Shown: positions 26,582-35,303 of the stretch, one piece after another
How positions within the stretch are numbered: position 1 is the stretch's first letter
How the letters are laid out: each line of letters begins with the position of its first letter
Assembly: GCA_002709045.1 (NCBI GenBank)
Contig: PAPJ01000016.1
Coordinates: 65,598-129,597 of the forward strand
DNA length: 64,000 bases
Direction: 5' to 3'
Source: Planctomycetaceae bacterium
Lineage (GTDB): Bacteria > Planctomycetota > Planctomycetia > Pirellulales > Pirellulaceae
The notes under the pieces: model-generated
Database searches by the model: none
Seen by the model: the letters and a program-made list of their open reading frames with translations, nothing else
Told to the model about the DNA's origin: nothing
Made by a program: the position numbers and the translations under genes

Positions 26582-27859
26582 TTAACCGGTGAAGCGTGAT
26601 GCAACGATTGATACATTCTGTCCGCCGAATCCAAAGCTGTTATTGAGAATAACATCACACTGTTGTGTGCGTGCTTCGTTAGGCACGTAGTCCAGGTCGC
26701 AGTTTGGATCAGGGTTTTCATAGTTGATTGTTGGCGGCAGGGTATTGTCCTTAATAGCCATCAGACAAATGCTAAGTTCGGTAGCACCAGCTGCGGTAAT
26801 CAGGTGCCCCATCATACTTTTGGTACTGGAGATTGGTGGTACAGTTTCACCAAAGACGGTCTTACATGCCAGCGTTTCAACTTTGTCATTTACCTGAGTG
26901 CTTGTTCCGTGAGCATTCACATAATTGATTTTGGAAGCATCGATGCCAGAGTCTTTGATTGCTAGCGACATACATCCGATCGCTCCGCGACCGTCCGGGT
27001 GTTGATCCGTTACACGGTAAGCATCGGCCGTACTACCGTAACCATTAATTTCACCATAGATTTTGGCACCACGGGCTTTAGCGTGTTCCAGTTCTTCAAG
27101 GATCATCATCGAGGAACCTTCACCAAGTACAAATCCGTCACGCAATCGGTCAAATGGTCGTGATGCTCCGGTCGGGTCATCATTATTCTTCGAGAGTGCA
27201 CCCAGCAGATTAAATCCAGTGACACCGGATGGGTGAATCATGCTGTGAGTACCACCGGCAAGCATTACTTCGGTGTCTCCGCGGCGGATCTGCGCGGTCG
27301 CTTCGCCAACTGCCTGATTACTGGCGGCACAGGCGGTGAGTGTATTAGTTGAGGGTCCCTGGATATTGAACATCGCACAGATATGAGCGATTGGCATATT
27401 TGGCTCATTTTCTAACTCACGTTCGAAATTGAAAGCCTCGTAAGCCGTGGTTGTATAGTCATTGAAGTTGATATCGTCTTCGGTTAGACCACCGGCGATA
27501 CTGCTCATAAAGGAATTAAAATGCTGGAAGCCTTCCCCGGCTCCGAGATAAATTCCAAATCGTTTAGGATCCACGTTGGAATCAAGAATTCCGGAATCCA
27601 TGACGGCCTGGTGAGCAGCTCCCGCCCCAAACTTTGTGTGCCGTCCACGATTTACCCAGTTAGCCGGATCGTCCCCAAATGCATCGGCGCTGAAATCTTT
27701 AACTTCTGCGCAAAACTTCGTCGGAAATTTACTTGCGTCAAAGATGGTGGTATGAGCAACACCTGAGTTACCTTCTTTGATATTATTCCAGGTTGCATTC
27801 AGATCGTTACCCAGTGGGGTAACCATTCCTATTCCAGTTACGACTACGCGACGTTTCAT
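26582..27859 (-). CDS. Beta-ketoacyl-ACP synthase II (FabF-like)
   Basis: The 425-residue protein is a KAS II enzyme, which condenses malonyl-ACP with acyl-ACP. The Cys-His-His triad is visible: Cys177 in TLTACAASNQA, His317 in NAHGTST and His352 in MMGHLITAAGA. It is slightly longer than typical FabF, with extra residues around 119-156 ahead of the NIQGPS strand. It is the last gene of a minus-strand cluster with two hotdog-fold dehydratase-like proteins and an ACP, and no ketoreductase or transacylase is present. A 306-bp structured gap separates it from the preceding hotdog gene, so it may also have its own promoter. The gene symbol is withheld because this looks like a specialised copy. 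Confidence 0.9.
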   Translation of the reverse strand: MKRRVVVTGIGMVTPLGNDLNATWNNIKEGNSGVAHTTIFDASKFPTKFCAEVKDFSADAFGDDPANWVNRGRHTKFGAGAAHQAVMDSGILDSNVDPKRFGIYLGAGEGFQHFNSFMSSIAGGLTEDDINFNDYTTTAYEAFNFERELENEPNMPIAHICAMFNIQGPSTNTLTACAASNQAVGEATAQIRRGDTEVMLAGGTHSMIHPSGVTGFNLLGALSKNNDDPTGASRPFDRLRDGFVLGEGSSMMILEELEHAKARGAKIYGEINGYGSTADAYRVTDQHPDGRGAIGCMSLAIKDSGIDASKINYVNAHGTSTQVNDKVETLACKTVFGETVPPISSTKSMMGHLITAAGATELSICLMAIKDNTLPPTINYENPDPNCDLDYVPNEARTQQCDVILNNSFGFGGQNVSIVASRFTG

Positions 27860-28165
27860 GCGCAGTTAATCCCTTCTTGACGTTACCTTGGCGATATTAT
27901 CTGAAATCGCCGGGCACTAGTTATAGTTTACAAGGCAATACCTCATCGAGAGTATCCTTGGATTCTAACCGAGCACCTGAAGTGGTGAAAACCACGATTT
28001 ACGGTTTTTTGGTGCTACTAAGGTGAATATCGCCAGTTCAATTGCATTAGAGAGAGTTAAGGAAAGCTCATGATTGGAGCCTAAGATGCCCCAACTTTGC
28101 GGCCTTTACCGGAATCCGATGCCGTTTTTTAGCGCCAAGAGAATTATGTAGTGTCGCTAAAATTT
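27860..28165. other. 306-bp structured gap inside the fatty-acid-like cluster
   Basis: No coding frame is present. Outer arms AGCACC (27972-27977) and GGTGCT (28011-28016) enclose an inner hairpin GTGGT-GAAA-ACCAC (27982-27995); an alternative pairing joins AAACC at 27989-27993 with GGTTT at 28003-28007. On the minus strand this would form a leader structure about 110 nt ahead of fabF. Confidence 0.4.
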
Positions 28166-28702
28166 TTAGCAAGTGTGATCCATGGCAGCTTCTGCATCAA
28201 GCATAAACTGAGGAGGAACCATCGGTTCTCCATCCGGTGTTACCCCCACGCTATACATGTCGAGTCCGCGAAGCATACGGATGAACTCTTCAGGGTAGAA
28301 TTGCTCAACTTTGGAAAGTTCGCCGCGCAGGCAAGCGAAGACAAGATTGACCTCAGCGATAAGTCTACCGTTGCGATTTACTTCTCCCAGAATAATCCCG
28401 CCATCTTCACGGATATCAGCGACGGTTGCCGTATATCGCAACGAATCACCCGGAACAACGACATCATGGAAGATAGCCTTACTGACCTTTGCCAGTACGA
28501 CACTTTCAACAAACTGGTTTTTTTCACCTACAAGCAGTCCGCCGGTCTGAGCCATTCCCTCAATGATGAGCGAATTCGGCATGACCTGAAATCCAGGCCA
28601 GTACTCATGGATATGTTCTTCAGCTAACGAGACATTTTTCACGCTGACGGCGCGAGTTCCGCTAACAAATTCTTCGAATCTATCGATCCAATACCAGCGC
28701 AT
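28166..28702 (-). CDS. FabZ-like hotdog protein with catalytic His replaced by Tyr
   Basis: The 178-residue product has the hotdog fold of 3-hydroxyacyl-ACP dehydratases. The central-helix acid is kept (Glu48 in IIEGMAQ). Aligned with the sister protein at 29220-29711, the motif DHFPRFPVMPG there becomes EYWPGFQVMPN here, so the catalytic His is Tyr34 (codon TAC) and the following Gly is Asn44. Two His lie nearby (30 and 32) but out of register. It therefore may not dehydrate on its own and could be a structural or binding subunit, or act on a different substrate. It lies between the ACP gene (39 bp upstream) and fabF. The N-terminal MRWYWIDRFEEF is a normal family start. Confidence 0.82.
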   Translation of the reverse strand: MRWYWIDRFEEFVSGTRAVSVKNVSLAEEHIHEYWPGFQVMPNSLIIEGMAQTGGLLVGEKNQFVESVVLAKVSKAIFHDVVVPGDSLRYTATVADIREDGGIILGEVNRNGRLIAEVNLVFACLRGELSKVEQFYPEEFIRMLRGLDMYSVGVTPDGEPMVPPQFMLDAEAAMDHTC

Positions 28703-28741
28703 AGCTATCTCAGATGATTAACCACGAACGAAAACCTGCTT

Positions 28742-29125
28742 CTAGCTGGTTTTACCTTCGATATATTTGCAAAGGTCCCCAACAGTCATCAGATTACCAA
28801 AGTCCTGAACACGAGGATTGCCACTGAAGGTACTTAGGTCGATAAATGGCATACGCTCACCAAGAGCAGCCAACCCAGCTTCAGTGACAGTACCATCAGC
28901 GACGAACTCATCATTGGTAAGGATGTCTTCAGGGAACAGTTCGCTACGAGGAATCTCGATGCTAAAGTTCTGTTCCAAGTTGAAAACAATATCCAGAAAG
29001 TCGATAGATTCGGCTCCCAGATCACCAACCAGAGTGGCACTAGTGGTTACTTCATCGTCGTCACATGCGAGTGCGTCGATCAGGATTTCTTTGACGGAAT
29101 CGAAGATCTCATCAGAAGTCGGCAT
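28742..29125 (-). CDS. Acyl carrier protein with extended helix II-III region
   Basis: A 127-residue acidic protein with the ACP phosphopantetheine site in DLGAESIDFLD, Ser40. Normal ACPs have about 80 residues; here about 45 extra residues (roughly 64-108, including VTEAGLAALGERMPF) sit between the second helix and the closing helix TVGDLCKYIEGK. The extension may be specific to the partner enzymes. It is encoded 94 bp after the FabZ-like gene at 29220-29711 and 39 bp ahead of the second hotdog gene. It is probably a carrier for a specialised acyl chain rather than the housekeeping ACP, though the product is not known. Confidence 0.88.
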   Translation of the reverse strand: MPTSDEIFDSVKEILIDALACDDDEVTTSATLVGDLGAESIDFLDIVFNLEQNFSIEIPRSELFPEDILTNDEFVADGTVTEAGLAALGERMPFIDLSTFSGNPRVQDFGNLMTVGDLCKYIEGKTS

Positions 29126-29219
29126 TTGTGTTGTACTCCCAAAAACCTACTTTATGTCTATTAAATGTAAAGCCAACACCGGCGTTGCCTTCATGTTAAA
29201 TCGTCTTATTAAATATCAA

Positions 29220-29711
29220 TTAGTGGTTTAGCACATCGCTGGCCTGATCATAAAGTAATGCAAATTGCTGTCGTAATTTTCTTACAGCATAGGCATCCAG
29301 ACTGGCCCGGTCAGGCTTACGGTCTTTGATATTAAATCGCTCAAGTAACAGTTTACTTGAAACGGCAGTACTGCCATCCACTTCACCTGTCGCTTTAAGC
29401 GTGGTTGTTGTTTCGTCCTGTTTTAGGATTTCAGCTCGGATTGTCAATGTTTGTCCGGGAGACACAAAGCCGGCATATTTTGTATTGCGAGCTTCTTTCA
29501 TGATAACCATTGAATGAGCAAAATCCTCACTTTCACGAACTAACCAAGCACTTGTCTGGAATAGGCCTTCCAGCATCAGCACGCCCGGCATCACAGGAAA
29601 TCTAGGAAAGTGATCCTTTAGATATTCCTCAGCAATCGAGAGTGTCTTGATAGCTGTAATATCCGAACCTTTATTAAGTTCAAGGATTTTATCTATCAAG
29701 ATAAACTGCAT
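29220..29711 (-). CDS. 3-hydroxyacyl-ACP dehydratase, FabZ-like
   Basis: This 163-residue hotdog protein keeps the dehydratase active site: His in DHFPRFPVMPGVL and Glu in MLEGLFQTSAW. It should remove water from 3-hydroxyacyl-ACP to give the trans-2-enoyl-ACP. The C-terminal ~30 residues (SLDAYAVRKLRQQFALLYDQ) are an extra helix beyond standard FabZ. It is the first gene of the four-gene minus-strand cluster FabZ-like, ACP, hotdog protein, FabF-like. The cluster start is preceded by an A+T-rich region with an inverted repeat at 29756-29781. Confidence 0.85.
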   Translation of the reverse strand: MQFILIDKILELNKGSDITAIKTLSIAEEYLKDHFPRFPVMPGVLMLEGLFQTSAWLVRESEDFAHSMVIMKEARNTKYAGFVSPGQTLTIRAEILKQDETTTTLKATGEVDGSTAVSSKLLLERFNIKDRKPDRASLDAYAVRKLRQQFALLYDQASDVLNH

Positions 29712-30170
29712 GGTTTACTGGTTCGTTAGTAATTGGACTTATCAATAAATTGGCCGGTGATTTTTATTTTAATTAATCACCTTACGACCAAGTCTTAAAT
29801 ATAGTATTGCACTTTGAATCTCTCAACCGACGAAACCGTTGGTTAAGAAACCAAATCAAAAACTTATACCCGGCCGGATTGTCGGCATAATAGGCATACT
29901 TTAAGAGTTTAGCTTGTTATCGTCTTTGAAAATGGGGCAGCTTTGCAGTTGTTCGCATCGAGTAGGATCTTTCTCAGCATTCGTCAACCAAAGTGTACGG
30001 TCGTAACGAGTGTGACGAATACGGCAGTTGCTGCACTAAACCTAAAAGCTTACCGGCACATCTAAAATTACCGGGATCCAGATCAGTTAGAACGGTCGCC
30101 TCGTTTCATATCCCACGATTTTAAGCCAGATCCGAAACTGCAGAGCTAAATTCGAATCTTAGAAGCTCAA
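29712..30170. other. 459-bp intergenic region upstream of the fatty-acid-like cluster
   Basis: No coding frame. It contains an inverted repeat GGTGATT (29756-29762) / AATCACC (29775-29781) 45 bp upstream of the first gene of the cluster, in a position where an operator could lie. The remainder, toward the thioredoxin stop at 30171, shows no clear structure. Confidence 0.4.
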
Positions 30171-30494
30171 TCATTTAGCCGCATCCAGAGCTTCCTGAAT
30201 CGCTGGTTTTGGCTGAGCACCGACTAACTGTGACTGAACTTCACCACCTTTAAAGATCATGAGGGTAGGAATACTGCTTACGCCGTATTGCTGAGCCAGT
30301 TCACCGGCTTCATCGATATTTACCTTTACAACCTTAACGCTACCGGCATTTTCATCGGCAAGCTCGTCGATCATGGGAGCGATTTGGCGACAGGGTCCAC
30401 ACCACTGAGCCCAGAAATCGACCAGGACAGGTTCACCTGCCTGTAATACTTCAGCTTCAAAATTGTCTGTTGTTACTTCCAAAGCGTTGCTCAT
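30171..30494 (-). CDS. trxA: Thioredoxin
   Basis: A 107-residue single-domain thioredoxin with the redox motif WCGPC (31-35), the preceding VLVDFWA strand, the cis-proline in VSSIPTLMIFKGG and the terminal helix. It is cytoplasmic, with no signal peptide, and reduces disulfides of target proteins using thioredoxin reductase (not encoded here). The ATG is preceded by TAGGAG, spaced rather far (about 13 bp). Confidence 0.95.
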   Translation of the reverse strand: MSNALEVTTDNFEAEVLQAGEPVLVDFWAQWCGPCRQIAPMIDELADENAGSVKVVKVNIDEAGELAQQYGVSSIPTLMIFKGGEVQSQLVGAQPKPAIQEALDAAK

Positions 30495-30619
30495 TTTGGA
30501 AATTTAACTCCTAAATATTGTGGTTGAATATTGAATTACAGTTTGACGACAGATACCAACTGCTTTACACGATTGTATTGAATTCTCACTCTATGTAAAT
30601 CAGATAGATGCTGCGAATA

Positions 30620-31237
30620 TCAACTACGGTAGGCGATCGACAGGACGATGATACCGACAACTACTAAAACAGCGACAGCTATTCCCCAGTAAAGGAAGGC
30701 TCTTTCAGTCTTTTCTGCCTTCCGCTCCGCCTGTTCGGCTCGTTTTGTTTTGGCTTCGACACTATTGCGTTCCAGTAGTTCAAAAGATTCATTGCAGTAG
30801 GGACAGATGGCTTCTTCGTGAAGTAAGTCTCTGGTTACAGCTAAAACATGTCCCTTAGGGCAGGCGATGTGTAGTTCGTCCTGATTTGCATTATTACTAT
30901 CAAAGTCAGGAGTTTCTGTTTCGCTGTATGATTCTTCCTCTGTATTTACGCGGAAATCGTCAATCGCCATTTCACTATGGCCGGTTACATCCGGAAGTGG
31001 TTCGTTTTTTTCTTCCTCGTAGAAGGTTTCTGGAACAGGCGCGGAAGAAGCAGGAGTTGTGTAACTGGTTGTTGTGACAGTAGCATCTGGTGAGACGGGC
31101 ATTGCCACAGGTGATCCAGCGGGATTGGGAGGGATTGCCATGGCTGTTGCACAAACCGGACAGTTGACAATCTGACCCACATCATGGTCTTCTGCTTGTA
31201 GTAAGTGGCCACTGGGGCATCGAAAGTGGAAAGACAT
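30620..31237 (-). CDS. Tail-anchored protein with two zinc-ribbon motifs
   Basis: The 205-residue product has two Cys4-like ribbons: CPSGHLL..CPVC near the N-terminus (about 7-28) and CPKGHVL..CPYC (about 126-147), separated by an acidic Ser/Thr/Glu/Pro linker. A charged helix (KTKRAEQAERKAEKTER) precedes a single C-terminal membrane helix (about 183-203), so the ribbons face the cytoplasm. The C-P-x-G-H pattern is common in planctomycete and other proteins of unknown function. It is 21 bp downstream of the gene at 31259-31828 and may be co-transcribed with it. Confidence 0.75.
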   Translation of the reverse strand: MSFHFRCPSGHLLQAEDHDVGQIVNCPVCATAMAIPPNPAGSPVAMPVSPDATVTTTSYTTPASSAPVPETFYEEEKNEPLPDVTGHSEMAIDDFRVNTEEESYSETETPDFDSNNANQDELHIACPKGHVLAVTRDLLHEEAICPYCNESFELLERNSVEAKTKRAEQAERKAEKTERAFLYWGIAVAVLVVVGIIVLSIAYRS

Positions 31238-31258
31238 TTTAAAATTCCTGAATCGAAA

Positions 31259-31828
31259 TCAAGAAATAGATTCTCCAATTGCACGGCTATAACAGTAGTC
31301 AAACAGTAGTTCCCATTCAACGCGAGTTACTGCCTGACAATAAGTGAGTAGCGATTTATTTCCGCGTCCTGCCTGTTGACACAGATCGACAAAACCAAAC
31401 GGATCCCAGTTTCCAGCATCAAGCAAGTTGTACTTATCTACCCCACCAGCCAGTGCGACTGCCTGTTGGGCAATCAAGTCAAACACTTCGTGGTAGCCTA
31501 CTTTACGGAACCAATATTTGGAGTTCGAGTAATCGCATTCCCGTCGATGCATGATGCCATGCCAGAAACTTCCTGTGGTGGTATGGACTTCCTGACTAAT
31601 GGTATGAGATTCATCTAAAAAGTCATTCCATAGCCAGACAGCGGAAATGCAACCGGCGGCAAAGTCCTGATCAACAACGGCATTTGTAAATCCATTGTTA
31701 ATGTTGGCCGCTTGCAAGGCAGTGTATAAGTCGTGATTAGCTGAACCCTCATCGATGGCGACGATGCGTGAGGTATCGATAAGTGTCTCGAAGACCGGAC
31801 CGTATTTGGATGTTGAAAAATCTGTCAC
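31259..31828 (-). CDS. Conserved soluble protein of unknown function
   Basis: The 189-residue protein has no signal peptide or membrane helix. Its centre (GSFWHGIMHRRECDYSNSKY then WFRKVGYHEVF) is a distinctive motif with H, R, E and D that I associate with a conserved uncharacterised bacterial family; the conserved polar residues could form an active or metal site. It starts with GTG at 31828 with no clear ribosome binding site. It lies directly upstream of the zinc-ribbon gene and is divergent from the S1-domain gene across 276 bp of non-coding DNA. Confidence 0.7.
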   Translation of the reverse strand: MTDFSTSKYGPVFETLIDTSRIVAIDEGSANHDLYTALQAANINNGFTNAVVDQDFAAGCISAVWLWNDFLDESHTISQEVHTTTGSFWHGIMHRRECDYSNSKYWFRKVGYHEVFDLIAQQAVALAGGVDKYNLLDAGNWDPFGFVDLCQQAGRGNKSLLTYCQAVTRVEWELLFDYCYSRAIGESIS

Positions 31829-32104
31829 AGTGTGGGCTGTTCCGAAAGTGAATACAAGCAGTTAATTTAATAAGTATTATGTTCCATCCCAAGACCTAAG
31901 TAAGTCAACATCTGCGACCTAAATGTTTCGCCGGATGGTGAAGTAACTATTTAGCTGACTACCCATTGAGCAAGACCACTGTTACACTACTGATTGCCTC
32001 TGTTTGCTCTGTTAAAGGAGTGTTTTTAGAGGTGTTTAGAACATTAACATAAAAGCTCATTCTCGAGCTAACCCAAGATAAGCCCAAACCAAAATATAGT
32101 CGAT

Positions 32105-33607
32105 ATGATGACAGACGAGACAAACTTACAATCTGAGGAAAATCAACCGCTCGAAGTAACTGCCCAGGAAAAGACTGTAGCTGCGGATGCAAAGCCGGAA
32201 ATGGTTGCATCTGAAGCTGTGCCAAGTGCGGCTGAAGAGAGTGGGGCAGAGCGTAAGATCCAGATAGGTTCACGTCGAAATAAAGAGGAGAGCGACAAGC
32301 CCAGAGGTGCCAAGCCACATGTCGGTGGCAAATCCCCATCGGCACCGGTTCCTGTTGCTAACAAGGGACCTGTGCCCGTACCTTCTGTACGAGATCAGTT
32401 ACCTCAGGATCTTGAAGATGAAATTGCTGCGGCCTTAGGAGATCAGAGCATTGATGCTTTGATGGATCAGTCTGCCCCATCCAAAGCAGCTCAGGTTGAA
32501 ACAGATGACCGTCGCCGGGCGACGGTCTTGAGAATCGATGCTAATCATTTATTTGTTTCTCTTGGATCAGCTGCCGAAGGCGTGATTGCACTGCAGGTTT
32601 TTACGGAGATACCGGAAGTTGGTGCGGAAATCGACGTGATTGTCACCGGTTTTAATGAAGATGACCAAATCTACGAAGTGACTGTGCCTGGTGCCGCTGT
32701 ATCTGTTGCTGATTGGGGCGATTTGCAGGAAGGTGCAGTGATCGACGTGACGATCACCGGTAGTAACGTAGGGGGACTGGAGTGTCAGGTTAATTCCATT
32801 CGCGGATTTATTCCGGCCAGTCAGATTTCGGTTTATCGTGTGGAGAACTTTGAAGAGTACGTTGGTAAAAAACTGCAGTGTGTGGTGACTGAAGCAAACG
32901 CAGAACGTCGCAATCTGGTTCTTAGCCATCGTTCGATTATGGAACGTGAAGCAGCTGAACAACGTGAACAGAAACTTGGTTCGCTGGAAGTCGGTTCCGT
33001 TCATGAAGGTATTGTTCGAAGCGTGAAAGATTTTGGTGCCTTTGTTGATCTTGGTGGAATTGATGGTCTGATCCATATCAGCCAGATGAGTTGGGAACGA
33101 ATAAAGCATCCCAGTGAACTGGTGAAAGAGGGTGACAAAGTCAAAGTTCGTCTGGAGAAAATCAATGCTGAAACCGGCAAGCTTAGCCTCTCACTACGGG
33201 CCATGCAGGCCCATCCCTGGGAAGGGGTTCAGGAGCGTTTTCGTGTAGGTGAAGTTGTTTCAGGAACGGTCTCCCGTATCGCTGATTTTGGTGCCTTTGT
33301 AAAATTGGCTGCCGGTATTGAAGGGCTCGTTCATATTAGTGAGTTGGCGCACCGCCGTGTGAGTGTTGTGAGTACCGAAGTTAGTGAAGGTCAGGAAGTT
33401 TCGGTTAAGGTTCTGTCGGTAGATGTGCAGAATCAACGAATTGCGCTTTCTATTAAGCAGACTACGACAGCTCCGGTAAAAGAAAGAAAGCGAGAAGAAC
33501 GGGAAGAGTTGCCACCGCGTGAACTGGCGGTAAAACGTTCAGATGAACCTCTTAAAGGTGGTCGTGATCGTTCCGCTGGTGGTGAACAATTTGGCCTCAA
33601 GTGGTAG
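32105..33607 (+). CDS. Multi-S1-domain RNA-binding protein (ribosomal protein S1-like)
   Basis: The 500-residue protein has an acidic, disordered N-terminal 130 residues followed by four S1-type OB folds: about 135-200 (divergent), 210-275, 298-365 ([20 protein letters not shown]) and 383-450 ([21 protein letters not shown]). The last ~50 residues are charged. Such proteins bind mRNA, as in ribosomal S1 or Tex/YhgF-type factors; four domains rather than six is usual outside Proteobacteria. It may be the organism's S1 or a paralogue; only a genome-wide search would tell. Two consecutive ATG codons are present at the start. Confidence 0.85.
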   Translation: MMTDETNLQSEENQPLEVTAQEKTVAADAKPEMVASEAVPSAAEESGAERKIQIGSRRNKEESDKPRGAKPHVGGKSPSAPVPVANKGPVPVPSVRDQLPQDLEDEIAAALGDQSIDALMDQSAPSKAAQVETDDRRRATVLRIDANHLFVSLGSAAEGVIALQVFTEIPEVGAEIDVIVTGFNEDDQIYEVTVPGAAVSVADWGDLQEGAVIDVTITGSNVGGLECQVNSIRGFIPASQISVYRVENFEEYVGKKLQCVVTEANAERRNLVLSHRSIMEREAAEQREQKLGSLEVGSVHEGIVRSVKDFGAFVDLGGIDGLIHISQMSWERIKHPSELVKEGDKVKVRLEKINAETGKLSLSLRAMQAHPWEGVQERFRVGEVVSGTVSRIADFGAFVKLAAGIEGLVHISELAHRRVSVVSTEVSEGQEVSVKVLSVDVQNQRIALSIKQTTTAPVKERKREEREELPPRELAVKRSDEPLKGGRDRSAGGEQFGLKW

Positions 33608-33666
33608 TTCTTTCAAACGCAATATTGGGTTATGCACGAATCCGTCTGATGAATTGGTAAATGTAA

Positions 33667-35292
33667 ATGTCTGGCTTTGATCGATACGACGCGATTGTTA
33701 TTGGTGGTGGACATAATGGCCTGGTAACGGCCGCCTATCTCGCTCGTGCCGGAAAGAAAGTTTGTGTTCTTGAACGCCGGCATGTTTTGGGTGGTTGTGC
33801 AAATACTGAAGAATTGTGGCCAGGCTACAAAGTTTCTACAGCAGCATATGTTGTAAGTCTCCTGGAAACGCAAATTATGGCTGATTTGCGACTTGCAGAA
33901 AACGGACTCCGGATTCTCCGCCGTAATCCATCATCGTTTACGCCGCTGCTGGATGGTCGCAGCCTGACATTAGGCCCGGATATGGCGGCCAATGAGAAAG
34001 AGATTGCTCAGTTTAGTAAAGCGGATGCTCAGGAGTACCCCCGCTATTGTCAGCAACTTGAACGGATTGCTCAGATTGTTGAACCGATTATGCAACAACC
34101 AGCTGCCAGTCTTTTACCGTTACCGGATAACTGGCGCAGCCGAAGTTTGCCATCCAAGATTAAAGACTCAGCACGGCTCTTTGGTCTCTACCAGGCACTT
34201 GGCGAGCTTGGCGAAGATCTGCCAGATGCCATGGATCTGCTGATGGGTGCTGCTCGCCCAATTCTTGAGAACCGTTTTGAGAGTGAAGTTTTGCGAGCTA
34301 CCTTAGGGACAGATGCAATTATTGGTAGTTTCCAGTCGCTCTCAGCTCCGGGCTCAGCCTACGTCCTGCTTCATCACGTGATGGGAAAAGCCGGTGGCGA
34401 GCGAGGGGTATGGGGTTATGTTCAGGGAGGAATGGGATCGCTTTCTAATGCTCTGGCTTCGGTCTGCCAGAGTTTGTCAGTCGATATTTATCGCGAGTCG
34501 GAGGTTCGTCGCATTCTGGTTGAAGACAGCCTTGTTGTGGGTGTTATTCTTGAAGACGGTCGACTGATTGAAGCTCCAATTGTGGCATCAAGTGTGGATG
34601 CTAATTTGACGTTTAACCGGATGGTTAAAGAAAAAGATCTTCCCGAGAACTTTTTGCGTGCTGTTAATCGTATTGATTACAGTTCAGCTTCCATGAAGAT
34701 CAATCTGGCCTTAAGTGAAGTACCACAGTTTACATGTAAGAAGTCTGAGCAAATCGGTCCGCAGCATCATGGGACGATTCATATCAGTCCGACAATCGGA
34801 TATATCGAGCGAGCTTATGCCGATGCGGTTGCTGGCTGGCCCAGTACAGAACCGGTACTTGAAATTACAATTCCAACCAGTGTGGATTCCACGATTGCTC
34901 CTGAAGGGAAGCATCTGATGAATATCTTTGTGCAATTTGCACCTTATGATCTGGCAGAAGGAAAACAATGGGATGACATCAAAGAAGATTTCGCTGACCG
35001 ATGTATTCAGTTGCTGGCGCGGTATGCACCTAATGTGCCGGACTCAATTGAGCACCGTCAGGTGCTAAGCCCTTTAGATTTAGAGCGTGAATTTGGGCTT
35101 ACCGGTGGTAATATTATGCAGGGTGCGATGTCTCCCAATCAGCTCTTTTTTAACCGGCCGGTAAGCGGATGGGCAGACCATCGAACTCCGCTCAGTGGTC
35201 TCTATCTGTGTGGAGCTGCAAGTCATCCGGGCGGTGGCGTTATGGGAACGTGTGGGCGAAACGCAGCGGCTGCCATTCTGAAAGATCACTAA
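33667..35292 (+). CDS. FAD-dependent oxidoreductase, phytoene desaturase (CrtI)-like
   Basis: The 541-residue product begins with the FAD-binding AIVIGGGHNGLVTAAYLAR, followed by LERRHVLGGCANTEE (second FAD strand), and closes with LYLCGAASHPGGGVMGTCGR, the C-terminal FAD motif of the CrtI/PYROXD2-type family (COG1233). Proteins of this class oxidise or isomerise carotenoids, retinoids or related lipids; the paralogue here is closer to the PYROXD2-like branch than to a true phytoene desaturase, and no carotenoid genes are nearby. It is the first of several plus-strand genes, with 11 bp to the transporter gene. Confidence 0.85.
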   Translation: MSGFDRYDAIVIGGGHNGLVTAAYLARAGKKVCVLERRHVLGGCANTEELWPGYKVSTAAYVVSLLETQIMADLRLAENGLRILRRNPSSFTPLLDGRSLTLGPDMAANEKEIAQFSKADAQEYPRYCQQLERIAQIVEPIMQQPAASLLPLPDNWRSRSLPSKIKDSARLFGLYQALGELGEDLPDAMDLLMGAARPILENRFESEVLRATLGTDAIIGSFQSLSAPGSAYVLLHHVMGKAGGERGVWGYVQGGMGSLSNALASVCQSLSVDIYRESEVRRILVEDSLVVGVILEDGRLIEAPIVASSVDANLTFNRMVKEKDLPENFLRAVNRIDYSSASMKINLALSEVPQFTCKKSEQIGPQHHGTIHISPTIGYIERAYADAVAGWPSTEPVLEITIPTSVDSTIAPEGKHLMNIFVQFAPYDLAEGKQWDDIKEDFADRCIQLLARYAPNVPDSIEHRQVLSPLDLEREFGLTGGNIMQGAMSPNQLFFNRPVSGWADHRTPLSGLYLCGAASHPGGGVMGTCGRNAAAAILKDH

Positions 35293-35303
35293 GAGGCCCT
35301 GAC

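Noticed and set aside
28151..28627. 158-residue plus-strand frame
   Set aside because: It lies antisense to the FabZ-like gene and has no domain; the minus-strand gene clearly fits a family.
31959..32345. 128-residue minus-strand frame
   Set aside because: It overlaps the N-terminal coding part of the S1-domain protein and reads as a mixed-composition shadow.
32567..33109. 180-residue minus-strand frame
   Set aside because: It is antisense to the S1 repeats and has no independent support.
35169..35303. Longer N-terminus for the EamA transporter
   Set aside because: It overlaps the preceding oxidoreductase gene and encodes no membrane or family sequence; the TTG at 35304 has a ribosome binding site.
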